Positions 50,966-60,619 of a stretch of DNA of 64,000 nucleotides are shown here, piece after piece. Below the pieces are notes generated by a model that was not told the DNA's origin, did not search any database, and worked only from the letters and a program-made list of their open reading frames with translations. Numbering within the stretch: position 1 is the stretch's first letter; each line of letters opens with the position of its first letter. The DNA is from Motacilla alba alba (Eukaryota > Chordata > Aves > Passeriformes > Motacillidae): the NCBI RefSeq assembly GCF_015832195.1, contig NC_052034.1, positions 5,729,501 to 5,793,500 of the forward strand. Direction: 5' to 3'. Made by a program: the position numbers and the translations under genes.

Positions 50966-51055
50966 TCCGCACCCCCGAACCTGCCCGCTCCCCTCAGGGC
51001 TCCGCACCCCCGAGCCTACCCGCTCCCCTCAGGGCTCCGCACCCCCGAACCCTGT
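50966..51055. repeat. 35-bp tandem repeat at the RFFL CpG island
   Basis: Units starting 'tccgcacccccga' begin at 50966, 51001 and 51036, exactly 35 bp apart, giving about 2.5 copies. They lie in a C-rich run just inside the proposed RFFL intron 1. Confidence 0.85.
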
Positions 51056-51128
51056 TAGCCTCCCCAAACCCCCACAGCCCCACACACCCGGCAGCCCCCC
51101 GACCCCAGCAGATCCGCAGCCGCCCCAC

Positions 51129-51350
51129 CTTGCCCCTGAGGAGCCGCGTCCCGGGTGGCGGCGGGGCCGGCGGGCCTGCAGCGGGCGGTCCCGGGCCGGT
51201 GCCTGCGCTCGGCGGCGGCGGCGCTATGGCAACTGCCCGCGGGGCCCGGCGGCCGGAGCGGCCCCAGGGCAGCCGGGCGGGGCAGCAGCGCACCCTGGCG
51301 GCCAGGAGGACTCCGCGGCGGCTGCGAGAACCGCGGGTTCGAGACCCGCC
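51129..51350 (-). other. RFFL: Probable RFFL exon 1 (5' UTR) in a CpG island
   Basis: The segment is very CpG-rich. On the minus strand it ends in donor 'ggcaag|gtgggg' at 51129/51128 and contains no ATG, as expected for a noncoding first exon. It is the only strong CpG island between RFFL coding exon 1 and RAD51D and is in the right place for the RFFL promoter. The right-hand boundary is approximate. Confidence 0.6.
51333..51349 (+). promoter_or_regulatory. Isolated B-box / T-arm-like hairpin
   Basis: GCGGG-TTCGAGA-CCCGC makes a perfect 5-bp stem with a 7-nt loop, and GGTTCGAGACC (51336-51346) fits the pol III B-box consensus. No A-box, anticodon arm or matching acceptor stem was found, so it is not a tRNA gene. 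It may be a TFIIIC half-site or coincidence. Confidence 0.35.
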
Positions 51351-51362
51351 TCGGGCAGGTGG

Positions 51363-51395
51363 GGAGAGGAGGAGGAGGAGGAGGAGGAAGAGGGG
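51363..51395. repeat. (GGA)n purine tract
   Basis: A run of GGA/GAG triplets beside the RFFL CpG island. Confidence 0.85.
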
Positions 51396-51483
51396 AGACT
51401 GCGGGGTTTCTGTGCGCTTCAGGAGTCCCTTGGGTGTGCACGGGGCTGCTCGGCATTGCACGGGAAGGGAGCATGCACCGAGA

Positions 51484-51655
51484 GATCACAGAATCAATCG
51501 GCATGGAAAACATCAGCCAGCCATCCAGTCTCTCCTTGAACACCACAGGGATGGTGACTCCACCAGCGCCCTGGGCAGCCCATTCCGATGTTTAATCGCC
51601 CTTTCTTCCTCCTAATGTCCAACCTGAACCTCCTGTCCCCTCATCCTGAGATACA
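51484..51655 (-). mobile_element. CR1 LINE fragment upstream of the RFFL promoter
   Basis: Inverted CR1 3' end: 'agatcacagaatcaatcggcatgg', then 'ctccttgaacaccacagggatggtgactccacca', 'ctgggcagcccattccgatgtttaatcgccc' and 'cctaatgtccaacctgaacctcc'. It begins about 130 bp upstream of the putative RFFL exon 1. Confidence 0.92.
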
Positions 51656-51699
51656 GACTCACAGAGACAGCGACACGCATCCCATTCATGCACACAATT

Positions 51700-53600
51700 C
51701 GTGTAAACACACATTTATATGTGTATTTTATATACCTATATACATATAAATATGGTCTTATATATATAAAAATCTGTACAAAAGGACAAATAAGCCCGTA
51801 GTGCCAAAAGACATCCCTGCTGCTCGGAGTGAGAGGCGCCCTGCCTGCCCTGGGATGGGATGGGATTCCCTGGCCTGCTCCAAGCCTTTCCAGAGGTTTT
51901 CCAGCTGTTTTGGGCATTGGGAAGAGGCAGGGGAAAAGAACACCCTGAGCTCTGCATTACAGAGCTGCAGGAGGGCCTGTCTGAGCATGGAGGGGAAAGG
52001 CTGAATGAGGATATTTAGGTCAGAAACTCCTTTAAGCCTGATTTTACTATGCAAATCTAGGGCAAATCAGCTTGAGCAGGAAGTCAAGTTTTTCCAGATG
52101 GGATAAGAGATTCCCTGAGCTCTCCTGCTGTCCCCACACTGTGAAACAGCCAGGAGCCACAGTGACACCTCCCCTGCAGCAGCACAGCCAGAAATTCAGC
52201 ACACCCCTGTGACCCCAGAGCACACCTGGGAGCAGAAGAGCTGCCACACAAAACCCAGCCGGGCCCCAAACCACACCACCCTCCCCAAATGTTTCCCAAA
52301 AGGGGAAAAAAAATAAATCCAAAGCTGCAATTAGCTCAATGCCAAGGAGAGAAAATCCCCCCCGGCCAGGATTATGCCAATGAGAGCTGGGGTGGGAAGC
52401 TCAGAAGGAGCCCAGACCTGACACCATCACCTTTCCTGACAGACTGGCAGTGTCCCTGTTGAGTCACCACCCTGGGACTCCCTGGTGACTGAGGGCAAGG
52501 CTGGAATTTCTCCTGGCGTTTCTCAGGGATCACAGGGAAGACGCACACGTGGTTGGTCTCATGCTGGCTCTAATGAGGGTTCAGAGCACATTGTTCCTCT
52601 TCTCATCCTGCTGGTTAGGGGAAGGAAACATCTGGAAAGCCCTCGTGGTTCAAATATAACCCCAGAGGTTTCTATTTGGCTCTTCTCTGCTCCACACTCC
52701 CCCACAAGAGCTGTGCTTCCCCTGCAGAACCTCAGGCAGAGAGATAAATTAGTAATTAAAATGTGTGTGCACCACCCCTTTATCCACAGCTCCAAGAGAG
52801 GAGCTAGCAAGGAATTAACTAACAAGAAATTAGCTAATAAGGTAAATTTCTGCTTCTTCATCCTCTTCCTCCTCACCCCAACAACCAGGCTGCAATTCCT
52901 AGAGCCAAACCTCCCCTCCTGAGCCTCCTCATTTCTGGGTGAGCCCAGAAATGCAAATAAATACACAACCTCTAAAAGTTTTCAGTAAAAAATATGAATT
53001 TAATGTGTCAAGCACAGCCTTAGAGGGCTCCAGCAGCTGTGGTGCTGTGTGATTAGTTTAATGAGCATGCCCTAATTAGTCCCAGCCCCCAAATCATCAG
53101 CTGCCTTGAAGTGCAGCCATGGCTCAGCTCACCTGCCAAGGAGGTTTCTTAAACTGAGGGTATCTGAGACATCTGGGATCAAGAGGGAACTCTACATCCA
53201 AGCCTCCCCTCTCCTCAGGAGCTTGCCAAGAGCACACAAGAGCAGCTGGAAAGCACTGGAGCGGGGGAAGATTATTTTAAACATCACCACATGCAATTGA
53301 ACAGGTCCTTGAGCATCCAGCAGGGCCAGCTGGTGCCAGCCAGGACCCATCTGCCTCAGCTGATGCAGATCAGAACCTCCATCAGTTATCAGCAAGCCCT
53401 TACACAGCCCAGCTGTGCCCCAAAAACACCAGCAGGTCCCCACAGGGCCCGGTGTTCCTCTGGGGAGAAGGGAAGATCAAGCATCTCATTAGGTCCCTGC
53501 TCATCAGCAGCCTGTCCCACCCCAGGCCTGCTCAACATTTTAATTAAGTTCAGAGCAGCTGTCATTAATTGAATTCCAGCTCTCAACAACCACAGCAACG
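51700..53600. other. Intergenic DNA between RFFL and RAD51D
   Basis: It opens with an AT-rich tract (about 51700-51780, alternating tata/acat). The rest is unique sequence with no gene or recognisable element. Confidence 0.5.
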
Positions 53601-53623
53601 TGCAACAGCTTTTTTTTTTTTCC

Positions 53624-53629
53624 TTTATT
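53624..53629 (-). terminator. RAD51D: RAD51D polyadenylation signal AATAAA
   Basis: Minus-strand AATAAA (plus tttatt) lies about 400 nt downstream of the RAD51D stop. Confidence 0.7.
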
Positions 53630-54025
53630 TCTGAACCAAGCCCACTGTGGGCCCAAGGATGATCAGAACTCCAGAGGGCAGGAGCCAGGGGGGAACAGAA
53701 CCAGCACAGGGAGCTGTGGGGTTGTGCAGGGACAAGCTGATCCCAAACACCACCTGAGCACAGGGCTGGCTCTGGGGGATGAAGACAAGGCTGCAGCAGA
53801 GGACAGGACCTGGCTGTCCTGCTGTCCCCACAGCCCAGCCACTGCAGGCACAGAGGTCTCCAGGGAACCCCACACTCAGTTTTGCCACAGGGCAGAAAAA
53901 CAAGAGATTTTTCTTGTTGGTCCTTCCCAGGGCTGCAGGACTCTCAGTCAGTCTGTAAAACCTTCAGTGCTTGCCTGCTTTTGTGCAGCTCTCTCGAACC
54001 TTGTGACATTTGCTTTTCCAGCCCA

Positions 54026-57000
54026 TCAGAGCCCCTGTGTGGGTGTCACCAGGCTGGCTTCCAACACGTCACCGTTCCCAATGTCCAGCTCCACCTGGAT
54101 CCCTGTTGGCTGCAAGGAGGAACAGAGCAAAGCTGATCCTCACACTGCTGGACTCTACATCGCTCCATCTCCTGTCTCAGAGCCTAAAGCCCCAGTTCCA
54201 TCCCCCTGAGGATTTCCTGCTGCTGGTGCCCCTGTTTTAACTGGGTCTGCTGAATGCAGAGACACAAACAGACAATACAATTTAGCAAAGAAAGAACACC
54301 TTGCTCTGAGACGTCCCCAGACACACCATCATTTTAGCACACCCAGGATGCATTTCACTGCCTAGCACACCACCATCCCCAAATCTGCTTGGCTCAAGCA
54401 GCAGAGCAGGCTCAGAGCCAGCAGGCTCAGGCAGTGCTGATGGAGGAATGGGCCCCCTGTTGATGGAGTGACCAAATTATCCTTTGTCTCCTTAAAAAGG
54501 AAAAAAAGCCCAGAAGTTTCTCTCTTCAATCAGGTGAAATGACACCTCATAGGACCTTGGGGACTTCACCTCACTCCTTCACCTAAGGATAGCTAATTGG
54601 ACAGAAGCCAAAAAGTCCCACCTAAGCAATTCACTAGAAAAAAGAAGAGAACAAGGGAACTAATCACTTTTGTGGGTGTTTTACCAGAAGCAAGAGCCTC
54701 TTGCCCCTGGCTTGGGTTTTCCCTGTAAAGAGCTTTGTTGTTTTGCCTTTTATTAAAACTTTTCTGTTTCCACCACTATCATAGAAGCCATCCTGCTGAC
54801 TTTATGCCATCTGAGGTGGCTGAGCTATCTCAGGCGTGATACAGATCTCCAAGAGCTCCTAAGACCTGGCTCGAGGAGACCCCTAGATCATGCTGCCTGT
54901 GCACAGGCAGGCCTCAAGCTGAAGTCACCTCTGAAGGTGTCAGAGCCATTTCCACAGGACTCGCTGCCCACACACCATCAGGAGAGTGAAACCAACACCA
55001 GGAACACAGTGACCTGGACTGGAAGTGGAGCCATGTGGCATTCACATTCTCTGAAAAAATCCCTTCACCCAGGATTTTTCTCCTGGGAAGCTGAGAAGCC
55101 TCAGAGAAAAGGAAAGCAATTCTTATCTCCTTTGCTTCTCCTGTGTTGTGCTCATGTGGAATGTGTTTGGAGATTGTTCACCCACAGGTGATTGTTTCAT
55201 TGGATTCGTGTGAGTTGTTTTCACTCTTTGGCCAGTCAGGGCCAAGCTGTGTCAGGGTTCTGGAGAGAGTCACAAGTTTTCATTATTATCTTTTAGCATT
55301 CAGTATCTTTTCTGTATTCTTTAGTACAGTTAGTGTAGTATTCTTTGATAATATATAGTATAATAAAGTAATAAATTAGCCTTCTGAGAACATGGAGTCA
55401 GATGCATCATTCCTGCCTTCGTCGGGACATTCCCTGCAAATACAATAGTGCCACTCATTTATCCTGCCTGTAAACACCAGCCCAGGCTGCTGGGAACAGA
55501 CGCTCTGCTCTGCTCTTCTCCTCTGCAGCACCCAGGCAGGCTGAGCAAGCTGCTATCTCACTGCCAGGCTGGCTCCTGCCCCAGTCCCACAGAGCCAGGG
55601 CCAACCCCAGAGCTGCTCCTGCACTCCCAGGAGATTGGATGGATGGATGGATGGATGGATGGGTGGATGGATGGATGGATGGGTGGATGATGGATGGATG
55701 GGTGGATGATGGATGGATGGATGGATGGATGGATGGATGGATGGATGGATGGATGGGTGGATGATGGATGGGTGGATGATGGATGGATGGATGGATGCCT
55801 CACCTGCCGGGGTGACTTGGCCAGGGAAGCTGCACGTTGTGTGCTGGGTCTCTCCCAGGAGCCTTCTTTGCTCTCCAGCAGCACCCGGGTGCTGGGCACG
55901 AAACTCCAGGAGCGGCCGAGGGCTGGCTTCAGTGCGCCAGTGCTGCTGTCCCTTGTCACCTGGTTGGTCACCTGCAGCACAAACACGTAGGAAAGACATT
56001 TTTGTGCTGTTCTTGTGAGCCAGAGAAGGCTTCCTGAAGATAAGGAAAGCCTCATATCTCTCTCAAGGCAGGTACCATGGCTATCACCATGACAACGTGA
56101 AGAAAGAGAGAAAGTCAAAAGATATGGGCTTTGGTTGGCTCACAGAGTGACGTGGCTCCTTTTCACCTATTGAGAGTTTTGTTCCTTTTTCATGACCAAT
56201 GGGCAGTGTATGTGTTTGTTAAGCAAATGTAAATATCCTGTAAAGCTAGAAAGGCAACAGGTTGGTTTAATAAATGAGCCTGTACAGCCTTCTGCCCTGA
56301 GTCCTGGTGCCTACCCTGTGTCGTGCTCTACTGTGACACAAACAGACTTAGCAGTGCCTGGGATAAGCAGTGCCACCCGCTGCAGTGACTCACTGGAGGT
56401 CACCAGGAAATCCTGGCCAGGCTGCTACTTCTAGGAAGGTTTTTCCTTCTCCTCCAGCTCCTCTGCTCCAGCTCCCCTCTGAGCACAGCCCAGGCAATTG
56501 CCCAGAGCAGCGCTCAGGGAGTTCTCTGATATCTGCAAGCTGCATCACTCCTGGTGCTGAAGTCACCACAAAGTTTAACCCGGGGCCTCCAAGAGTCCTT
56601 CCAGACACACTGTCCTTGTCACTTCATCAGAATGAAAGGCAGGACTGTCTCGACACCCTCCAGTGCCAGGCTCAGCAGACCATCATCTTCTGGTGTGGCC
56701 TTCCCTGCTCAGACACAATAATTGTGGTCCCACCCACCTGTCTGGTGCATTGGCCAAGAGCTGGGCCCTGTGCAGCTCCTGTGGGATGATGCAATGCCCT
56801 GCAGCTCCTGCAAGGTGACCAAGAGGTTACCCAGGAAGCTGGCCAGCCCTTTAAATGAATGGTGTTGTATCAAAAATAAACACAACCTGCCTTTCAAATG
56901 TCTGTACTTAACTCTGCCTGGCTCAACCCAGTGAATGGCTGAGGACAGCAAGAGAAGGAGGCAGCAGGTCAGCCCAGGTCTTGCCCCATGCCTGCAACAA

Positions 57001-60000
57001 GACATCTGCAGGCTGCAGAGATGTCAGGGAGCAGGGCACTTGGGGGTTCAGGCCTCTGGTTCCCTCTCCCACAGGCTCCAGAGCCTCCCCATGGCTCCTT
57101 GCCACACACCAGCACAGGAAGGACAAAGCACAGCAACACTCACCACAACAGCAAGGCTGAACTCCCTGGCCAGGGTCTTCAGCTCCCTGGAGAGCTGCAT
57201 CATGAGGGCCAGACCTGGAACAGGACAAAGCATTTGGCTGTCTGGGGAGCAGCCCCCACAGTGCACCCTGAAGCAGCTGACATCTGGATTTGCATGAGCA
57301 CTGGATTCAGGGCCAGCACTCATATTCACACACACCTTCACTGGACCATTCCCCATCCTTTCCTATCTTCAAAGGCCCAAGGTCAAAAAATCCTACAAAA
57401 GCACCAGGAGCTCCAGACAAAGCTGGCCAGGTTGATTTAGCAGGCACAGGACCCATCTCTCCAGCTCACAGCTGCATTTACAGCCCACAGCTGTGAGGGG
57501 ACCTCCTGTGACAGCACTGGCTGCCACCCAACTGTGCAAGACCCTCTGAAAGGTGTTTGAGAGGGCTCCTTGGCATCCTCACTCGTGATTTATGGTCCTT
57601 TCTGGCAGAAAGAGCCTCAGAGGAGCTCTGCAAACTGTGCCATGATGTATTTCTGACACTGTAAGAGAAGTTTTAATTTATGGGCAAAGAGTCCAGTGCC
57701 TCCCCTGGATGGGTTTCAGACCACAGCCACGAGCATGCATGGCCACAGCCAGCTGGAGTGTTTGCTGCTAACACTGCAAACACTGCCCGTTTATCCAGTG
57801 ACAAGGGAAACCTGGGAGCAGTCACATCCTGTCCTGCCGCAGTCCCCATTCCAAGAACTGCACACGCAGTGCCCCAGCTCACCCTCTGACTGCCTGCCAC
57901 CCAGCAGAGGGTAAATCACAGCCGACACCGAGTCCAGCACCACCACCTTGAGAGATCCCATGGAGCTCACGACCTGCAAGGAGGCACCAGGTGCAACGTG
58001 GAGTCACAAATCCAGCAGTTCTGGAGGCTGTGAGCTGCACAGAGGCTCCAGTGTCCCCAGGATGAGGCAATGTGGAGTCTCCTGTCAGGCACACAAGCCC
58101 TGCTGCCCTCCCTGCAGCTCTGGGGAGGGGAGAGGGGCCCCAAGGCTCGCTCCTACCTGCTGGGAGAGGCGATCCCGCAGCTCCTGCAAGGCACTCAGCA
58201 CCTCGTAGACGTTGAACACACGTTGTACCTGCACCCTCTGCAGAGCCTCCAGCTGCAGCACAAAACCAGCCTCAGTCTCCCCAGGACTTGGCTATTGCCC
58301 CTGCCCCAGGACTTGCCTATTCCCCCTGCCCCAGGACTTGGCTATTCCTCCTGCCCCAGGACTTGTCCTATTCCTCCTGCCCCGGGACTTATCCTATTCC
58401 TCCTGCCCCAGGATTTGTCCTATTCCTCCTGCCCCAGGACTTGTCCTATTCCTCCTGCCCCAGCTGCCACCAGCTCTCTGCACTCACACCATGCCCCAGA
58501 CCCTTATTCTTCCACATTTGATTCCAACCCCACTAACACCACTGCCCCTATGGCACTGATGGAAAAGCAACATGGATTGAGGTCAGAGGGCCAAGTCCTG
58601 CAAGTCCTGTAAGTCCCTCCCTTCTCCCAAGAAAAACAACAAAGAGCAGAGTCTGCCCTGAGCATGGCACCCACCAGGCCATGGAAGGAAAGGTTTGGAC
58701 TCAAAAAAGCCCATGAGGACAAAGGCAGAGCTAGAAAGACAAACCATCTCTGGGGTTTCCTGCAGGCAAAGAGCAGAGTTTCAGAGCAAGCAGAGGGACC
58801 AGCTCCAGGGGAACTTGCCTGCTCTTCCTCATCCTCTGTCTGGGCTTGGAGCATCTGGTAGAGACGGGAGGCAGTGAAACCCCCCGTGGAGTCCAGAAAC
58901 AGGACGTGCTGCTTGAGCCCCAGGGATACACTGGCTGCAATGCCCAGACACACCTGGGAGAACAGGGACAGGGCGTCAGCCAGCCCTCACATGTCCCTCT
59001 GTGGGACATCTTCACCCTGCCTGTCCTCTCCCCTGCCCTCCACCCTACTCACCTGAGTCTTCCCAGTGCCCGGTGCTCCCATGAGCTCCGTCACTTCCCC
59101 GGTGTACAGCCCCGAGTCCAGCAGCTGGTCCAGGCTGTGGGATGGACACCAGGTGGGATTATCAACACCCCTTCAGCCAGAATGGCAGGGGCACCGGGAG
59201 GCAGCAGTCCCCAGATATTTGTCCTCAAAGTCCCCTTCCCAAATGCACACAAGTGCATGGGCATGGTTTGGAGAATGAAATTCACAGGTTGTGCTGGCAA
59301 CCGCAGCCTTGTGCAGCAAACCCAACCCCAGGCAGAGCTGGTGGGTGGGTGAGGTCCCCACCTTGGGCTGCCAGTGGGCAGGATGGCCGTGGAGCTCTTG
59401 AGCTCCTCGTAGAGGTCTGCTCCGTTGGCAGGGAAGGCAGAGAACTGGGCCAGGAGCACACGTCTGACTGCGACCAGCGCCTGCGGGCAGAGGCATGTCT
59501 GGAAATGGACAGATCAACAGCCAGCAGCTGCTGCAGAAATGCCCCCCAGACCTTCCCAGGACCAAGCCCATCTCTGTCCATGAGCCAAACAGCTCTGAGC
59601 TCCCTAGTTAATGTACCAGGAGTTAGGAGTAGAACCTTCTACCTTGTAAGACAGGGAACACTTTTGGGCAACATCCTCCATGTCTGACGACACAAAGTCC
59701 ACCACTGCAAATAACACGAGGGACAAGAGGTTGGAAGCCAAACGTGGTCAGACCACAAACACCACAAGACAACCAGCTTAGACAAAACCTGCACCAACAA
59801 GCAAAGTGGCTGTGCCCTCTGGGGAGTTGTGGGATTGTGCAGGGACAAGGCAGCCGATCCCAAAAGGCTGATCCTCATTCAATGCTGTGAGTGGAGGAGT
59901 TTTTCATCTGAGATGGCCCCCTCACCACAGAACAAATTGTTTCTTGCAAAATAGAGTAGAGAGAAAAGCTGGTAAAAATTTTCCCTGTTTTGTTCAAGAG

Positions 60001-60452
60001 CTGCCCAGCACCTTTTCCTTCCCCTCTAAGGGCAGGAGGTGCCCAGGGTGCAGCATTCCAAGAAGGTGCGCATTTTTCAAGGGAAAACTGTACAAACCCT
60101 CCTGAAATACCATTTAAAAAGCCAGAATTGATCAATCTTCAATGAGCCTCTGCAAGGATCTCTTACCACATCCTTACACTCTCCTGCTCCTTTGGAGAAG
60201 TCCTTGCTCACAGTATCCACCCAGAAGGACCCAGAAGAAATCCGGCAAGGAGGACACAGAAGGACATTCCACCACCACCACCACCCTCCCAGGATGTGGG
60301 ATGACACAGGTCCACCAAAAGCACGGGGGACGATGCTCCCCAAGCTGAGACCCCGATGCCACGCTGTTACCTGTCCTGATGCCATTGGCCCTGAGAAGCT
60401 GGACCACGTCTTCAGTGAGACCAGGGCAGAGCCCAGCCCGCAGCACCACCAT
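54026..60452 (-). CDS. RAD51D: DNA repair protein RAD51 homolog 4 (RAD51D), complete, 329 aa
   Basis: RAD51 paralogue of the BCDX2 complex (RAD51B-RAD51C-RAD51D-XRCC2), which supports RAD51 filament formation in homologous recombination. Coding exons in transcript order: 60452-60371, 59704-59643, 59480-59362, 59134-59053, 58953-58819, 58252-58157, 57973-57883, 57214-57144, 55971-55804, 54109-54026. They total 990 nt with consistent phases; human is 328 aa. Seen: N-terminal helical domain starting [12 protein letters not shown]; Walker A GAPGTGKT (107-114, Lys113); the EDEEEQ hinge; Walker B KVVVLD (Asp206); the [11 protein letters not shown] block; and a divergent C-terminus after [13 protein letters not shown]. 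The start ATG has good context (G at -3 and +4). Oddities: a GC donor after exon 5, exon 6 with a minisatellite at its acceptor, and exon 9 between an LTR and a microsatellite. Confidence 0.97.
54459..54840 (+). mobile_element. LTR-like segment in RAD51D intron 9 (first)
   Basis: It begins 'tgttgatggagtgacc' and contains a region ('gagctttgttgttttgcc', then 'ttttattaaaacttttctg') with the layout of a retroviral polyadenylation and R/U5 segment. It resembles solo LTRs common in songbird genomes. No retroviral coding sequence is attached, and the boundaries are approximate. Confidence 0.55.
55034..55446 (+). mobile_element. Solo LTR of an endogenous retrovirus in RAD51D intron 9 (second)
   Basis: About 410 bp starting 'tgtggcattcacattctctg'. 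A U3-like part is followed by a TA-rich stretch with AATAAA ('agtaataaattagcc' near 55370), then 'cgtcgggaca' and 'gcaaatacaata' at the right end. No gag, pol or env remnants flank it, so it reads as a solo LTR antisense to RAD51D. Family identity is from memory and target-site duplications were not confirmed. Confidence 0.75.
55636..55797. repeat. (GGAT)n microsatellite abutting the RAD51D exon 9 donor
   Basis: About 160 bp of GGAT units with occasional GGGT and GATGAT interruptions. In transcript sense it is (ATCC)n and begins about 6-7 nt inside intron 9, directly after the donor hexamer (GT at 55803-55802). Confidence 0.97.
56003..56340 (+). mobile_element. LTR-like segment upstream of the RAD51D exon 9 acceptor
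   Basis: It starts 'tgtgctgttcttgtgagcc' and ends 'ctactgtgacaca' (TG...CA). A retroviral-style polyadenylation region ('ggtttaataaatgagcctg', near 56263-56280) lies before the end. It lies in RAD51D intron 8, antisense to the gene, about 30 nt from the exon 9 acceptor. Boundaries are approximate and no coding remnant is attached. Confidence 0.65.
58279..58457. repeat. 25/26-bp minisatellite in RAD51D intron 5
   Basis: Seven units starting 'cccc(a/g)gga', three of 25 bp then four of 26 bp. They end 26 bp from the exon 6 acceptor. In transcript sense the array is purine-rich (gggcaggaggaatagg). Confidence 0.95.
58817..58818 (-). other. RAD51D: Non-canonical GC splice donor, RAD51D intron 5
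   Basis: Exon 5 ends GAG GAG CAG... as EDEEEQ and is followed by gcaagt. Exon 6 begins CTG GAG GCT after acceptor 'gtgctgcag'. EEEQ|LEALQR aligns with human EEEQAEALRR in phase 0, so the donor is CAG|GCAAGT. Confidence 0.92.
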
Positions 60453-60480
60453 CTCCACCGGGAGGGAGAAGAGCAGAGAC
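60371..60480 (-). other. RAD51D: RAD51D first coding exon with short 5' leader
   Basis: Codons 1-27 plus one base. The 28 nt before the ATG are preceded by an acceptor-like 'cctcctctgcag' (AG just above 60480), and a CR1 lies about 30 bp further up. I therefore suspect that a noncoding exon further upstream in the GC-rich region is spliced to this one. A donor-like 'gggcg|gtgggt' exists at 60812/60811. Confidence 0.45.
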
Positions 60481-60507
60481 CTGCAGAGGAGACGGGAGAT
60501 TGGGACT

Positions 60508-60605
60508 CATAGAATCATTAAGGCTGGAAAAGACATCCAAAAGCATCAACTCCAACCCTCAACCCTGCACTGCCAGGTCCAACACTGAGCCACGGATGGC
60601 GCCTG
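60508..60605 (-). mobile_element. CR1 LINE fragment beside the RAD51D start
   Basis: 'catagaatcattaaggctgg' followed by 'aaaagacatccaa' and 'cactgagccacgg' is the inverted 3' end of a CR1 element, starting 56 bp upstream of the RAD51D ATG. Confidence 0.85.
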
Positions 60606-60619
60606 CCCCTGAAGCCGGG

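Larger units (their letters stand above)
33193..51128 (-). other. RFFL: RFFL intron 1 (about 18 kb), no other gene seen
   Basis: This interval separates the first coding exon from the proposed promoter exon. It is mostly unique AT-moderate DNA with small simple repeats: a CA-type run near 33898-33926, a GGAT array at 35757-35818, a TC run near 40932-40945 and T runs near 44248-44270. There is a CR1 tail at 48320-48387 and a CpG-rich patch near 38.9-39.1 kb. No open frame over about 180 codons or conserved domain was recognised. An extra 5' UTR exon could be hidden here. Confidence 0.6.

Noticed and set aside
51300..51360. tRNA gene suggested by the GGTTCGAGACC box
   Set aside because: No D arm, anticodon arm or complementary acceptor strand can be drawn upstream, so only a B-box-like hairpin is reported.
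50581..51615. A 344-codon Pro-rich open frame on the plus strand
   Set aside because: It lies in the C-rich run next to the RFFL CpG island with competing open frames on both strands. The composition explains it, and no homology is recognisable.
55553..56118. Open frames with IHPSIHPS or GWMDGWMD repeats
   Set aside because: They are products of the GGAT tetranucleotide array. Only the part overlapping 55804-55971 is real (RAD51D exon 9).
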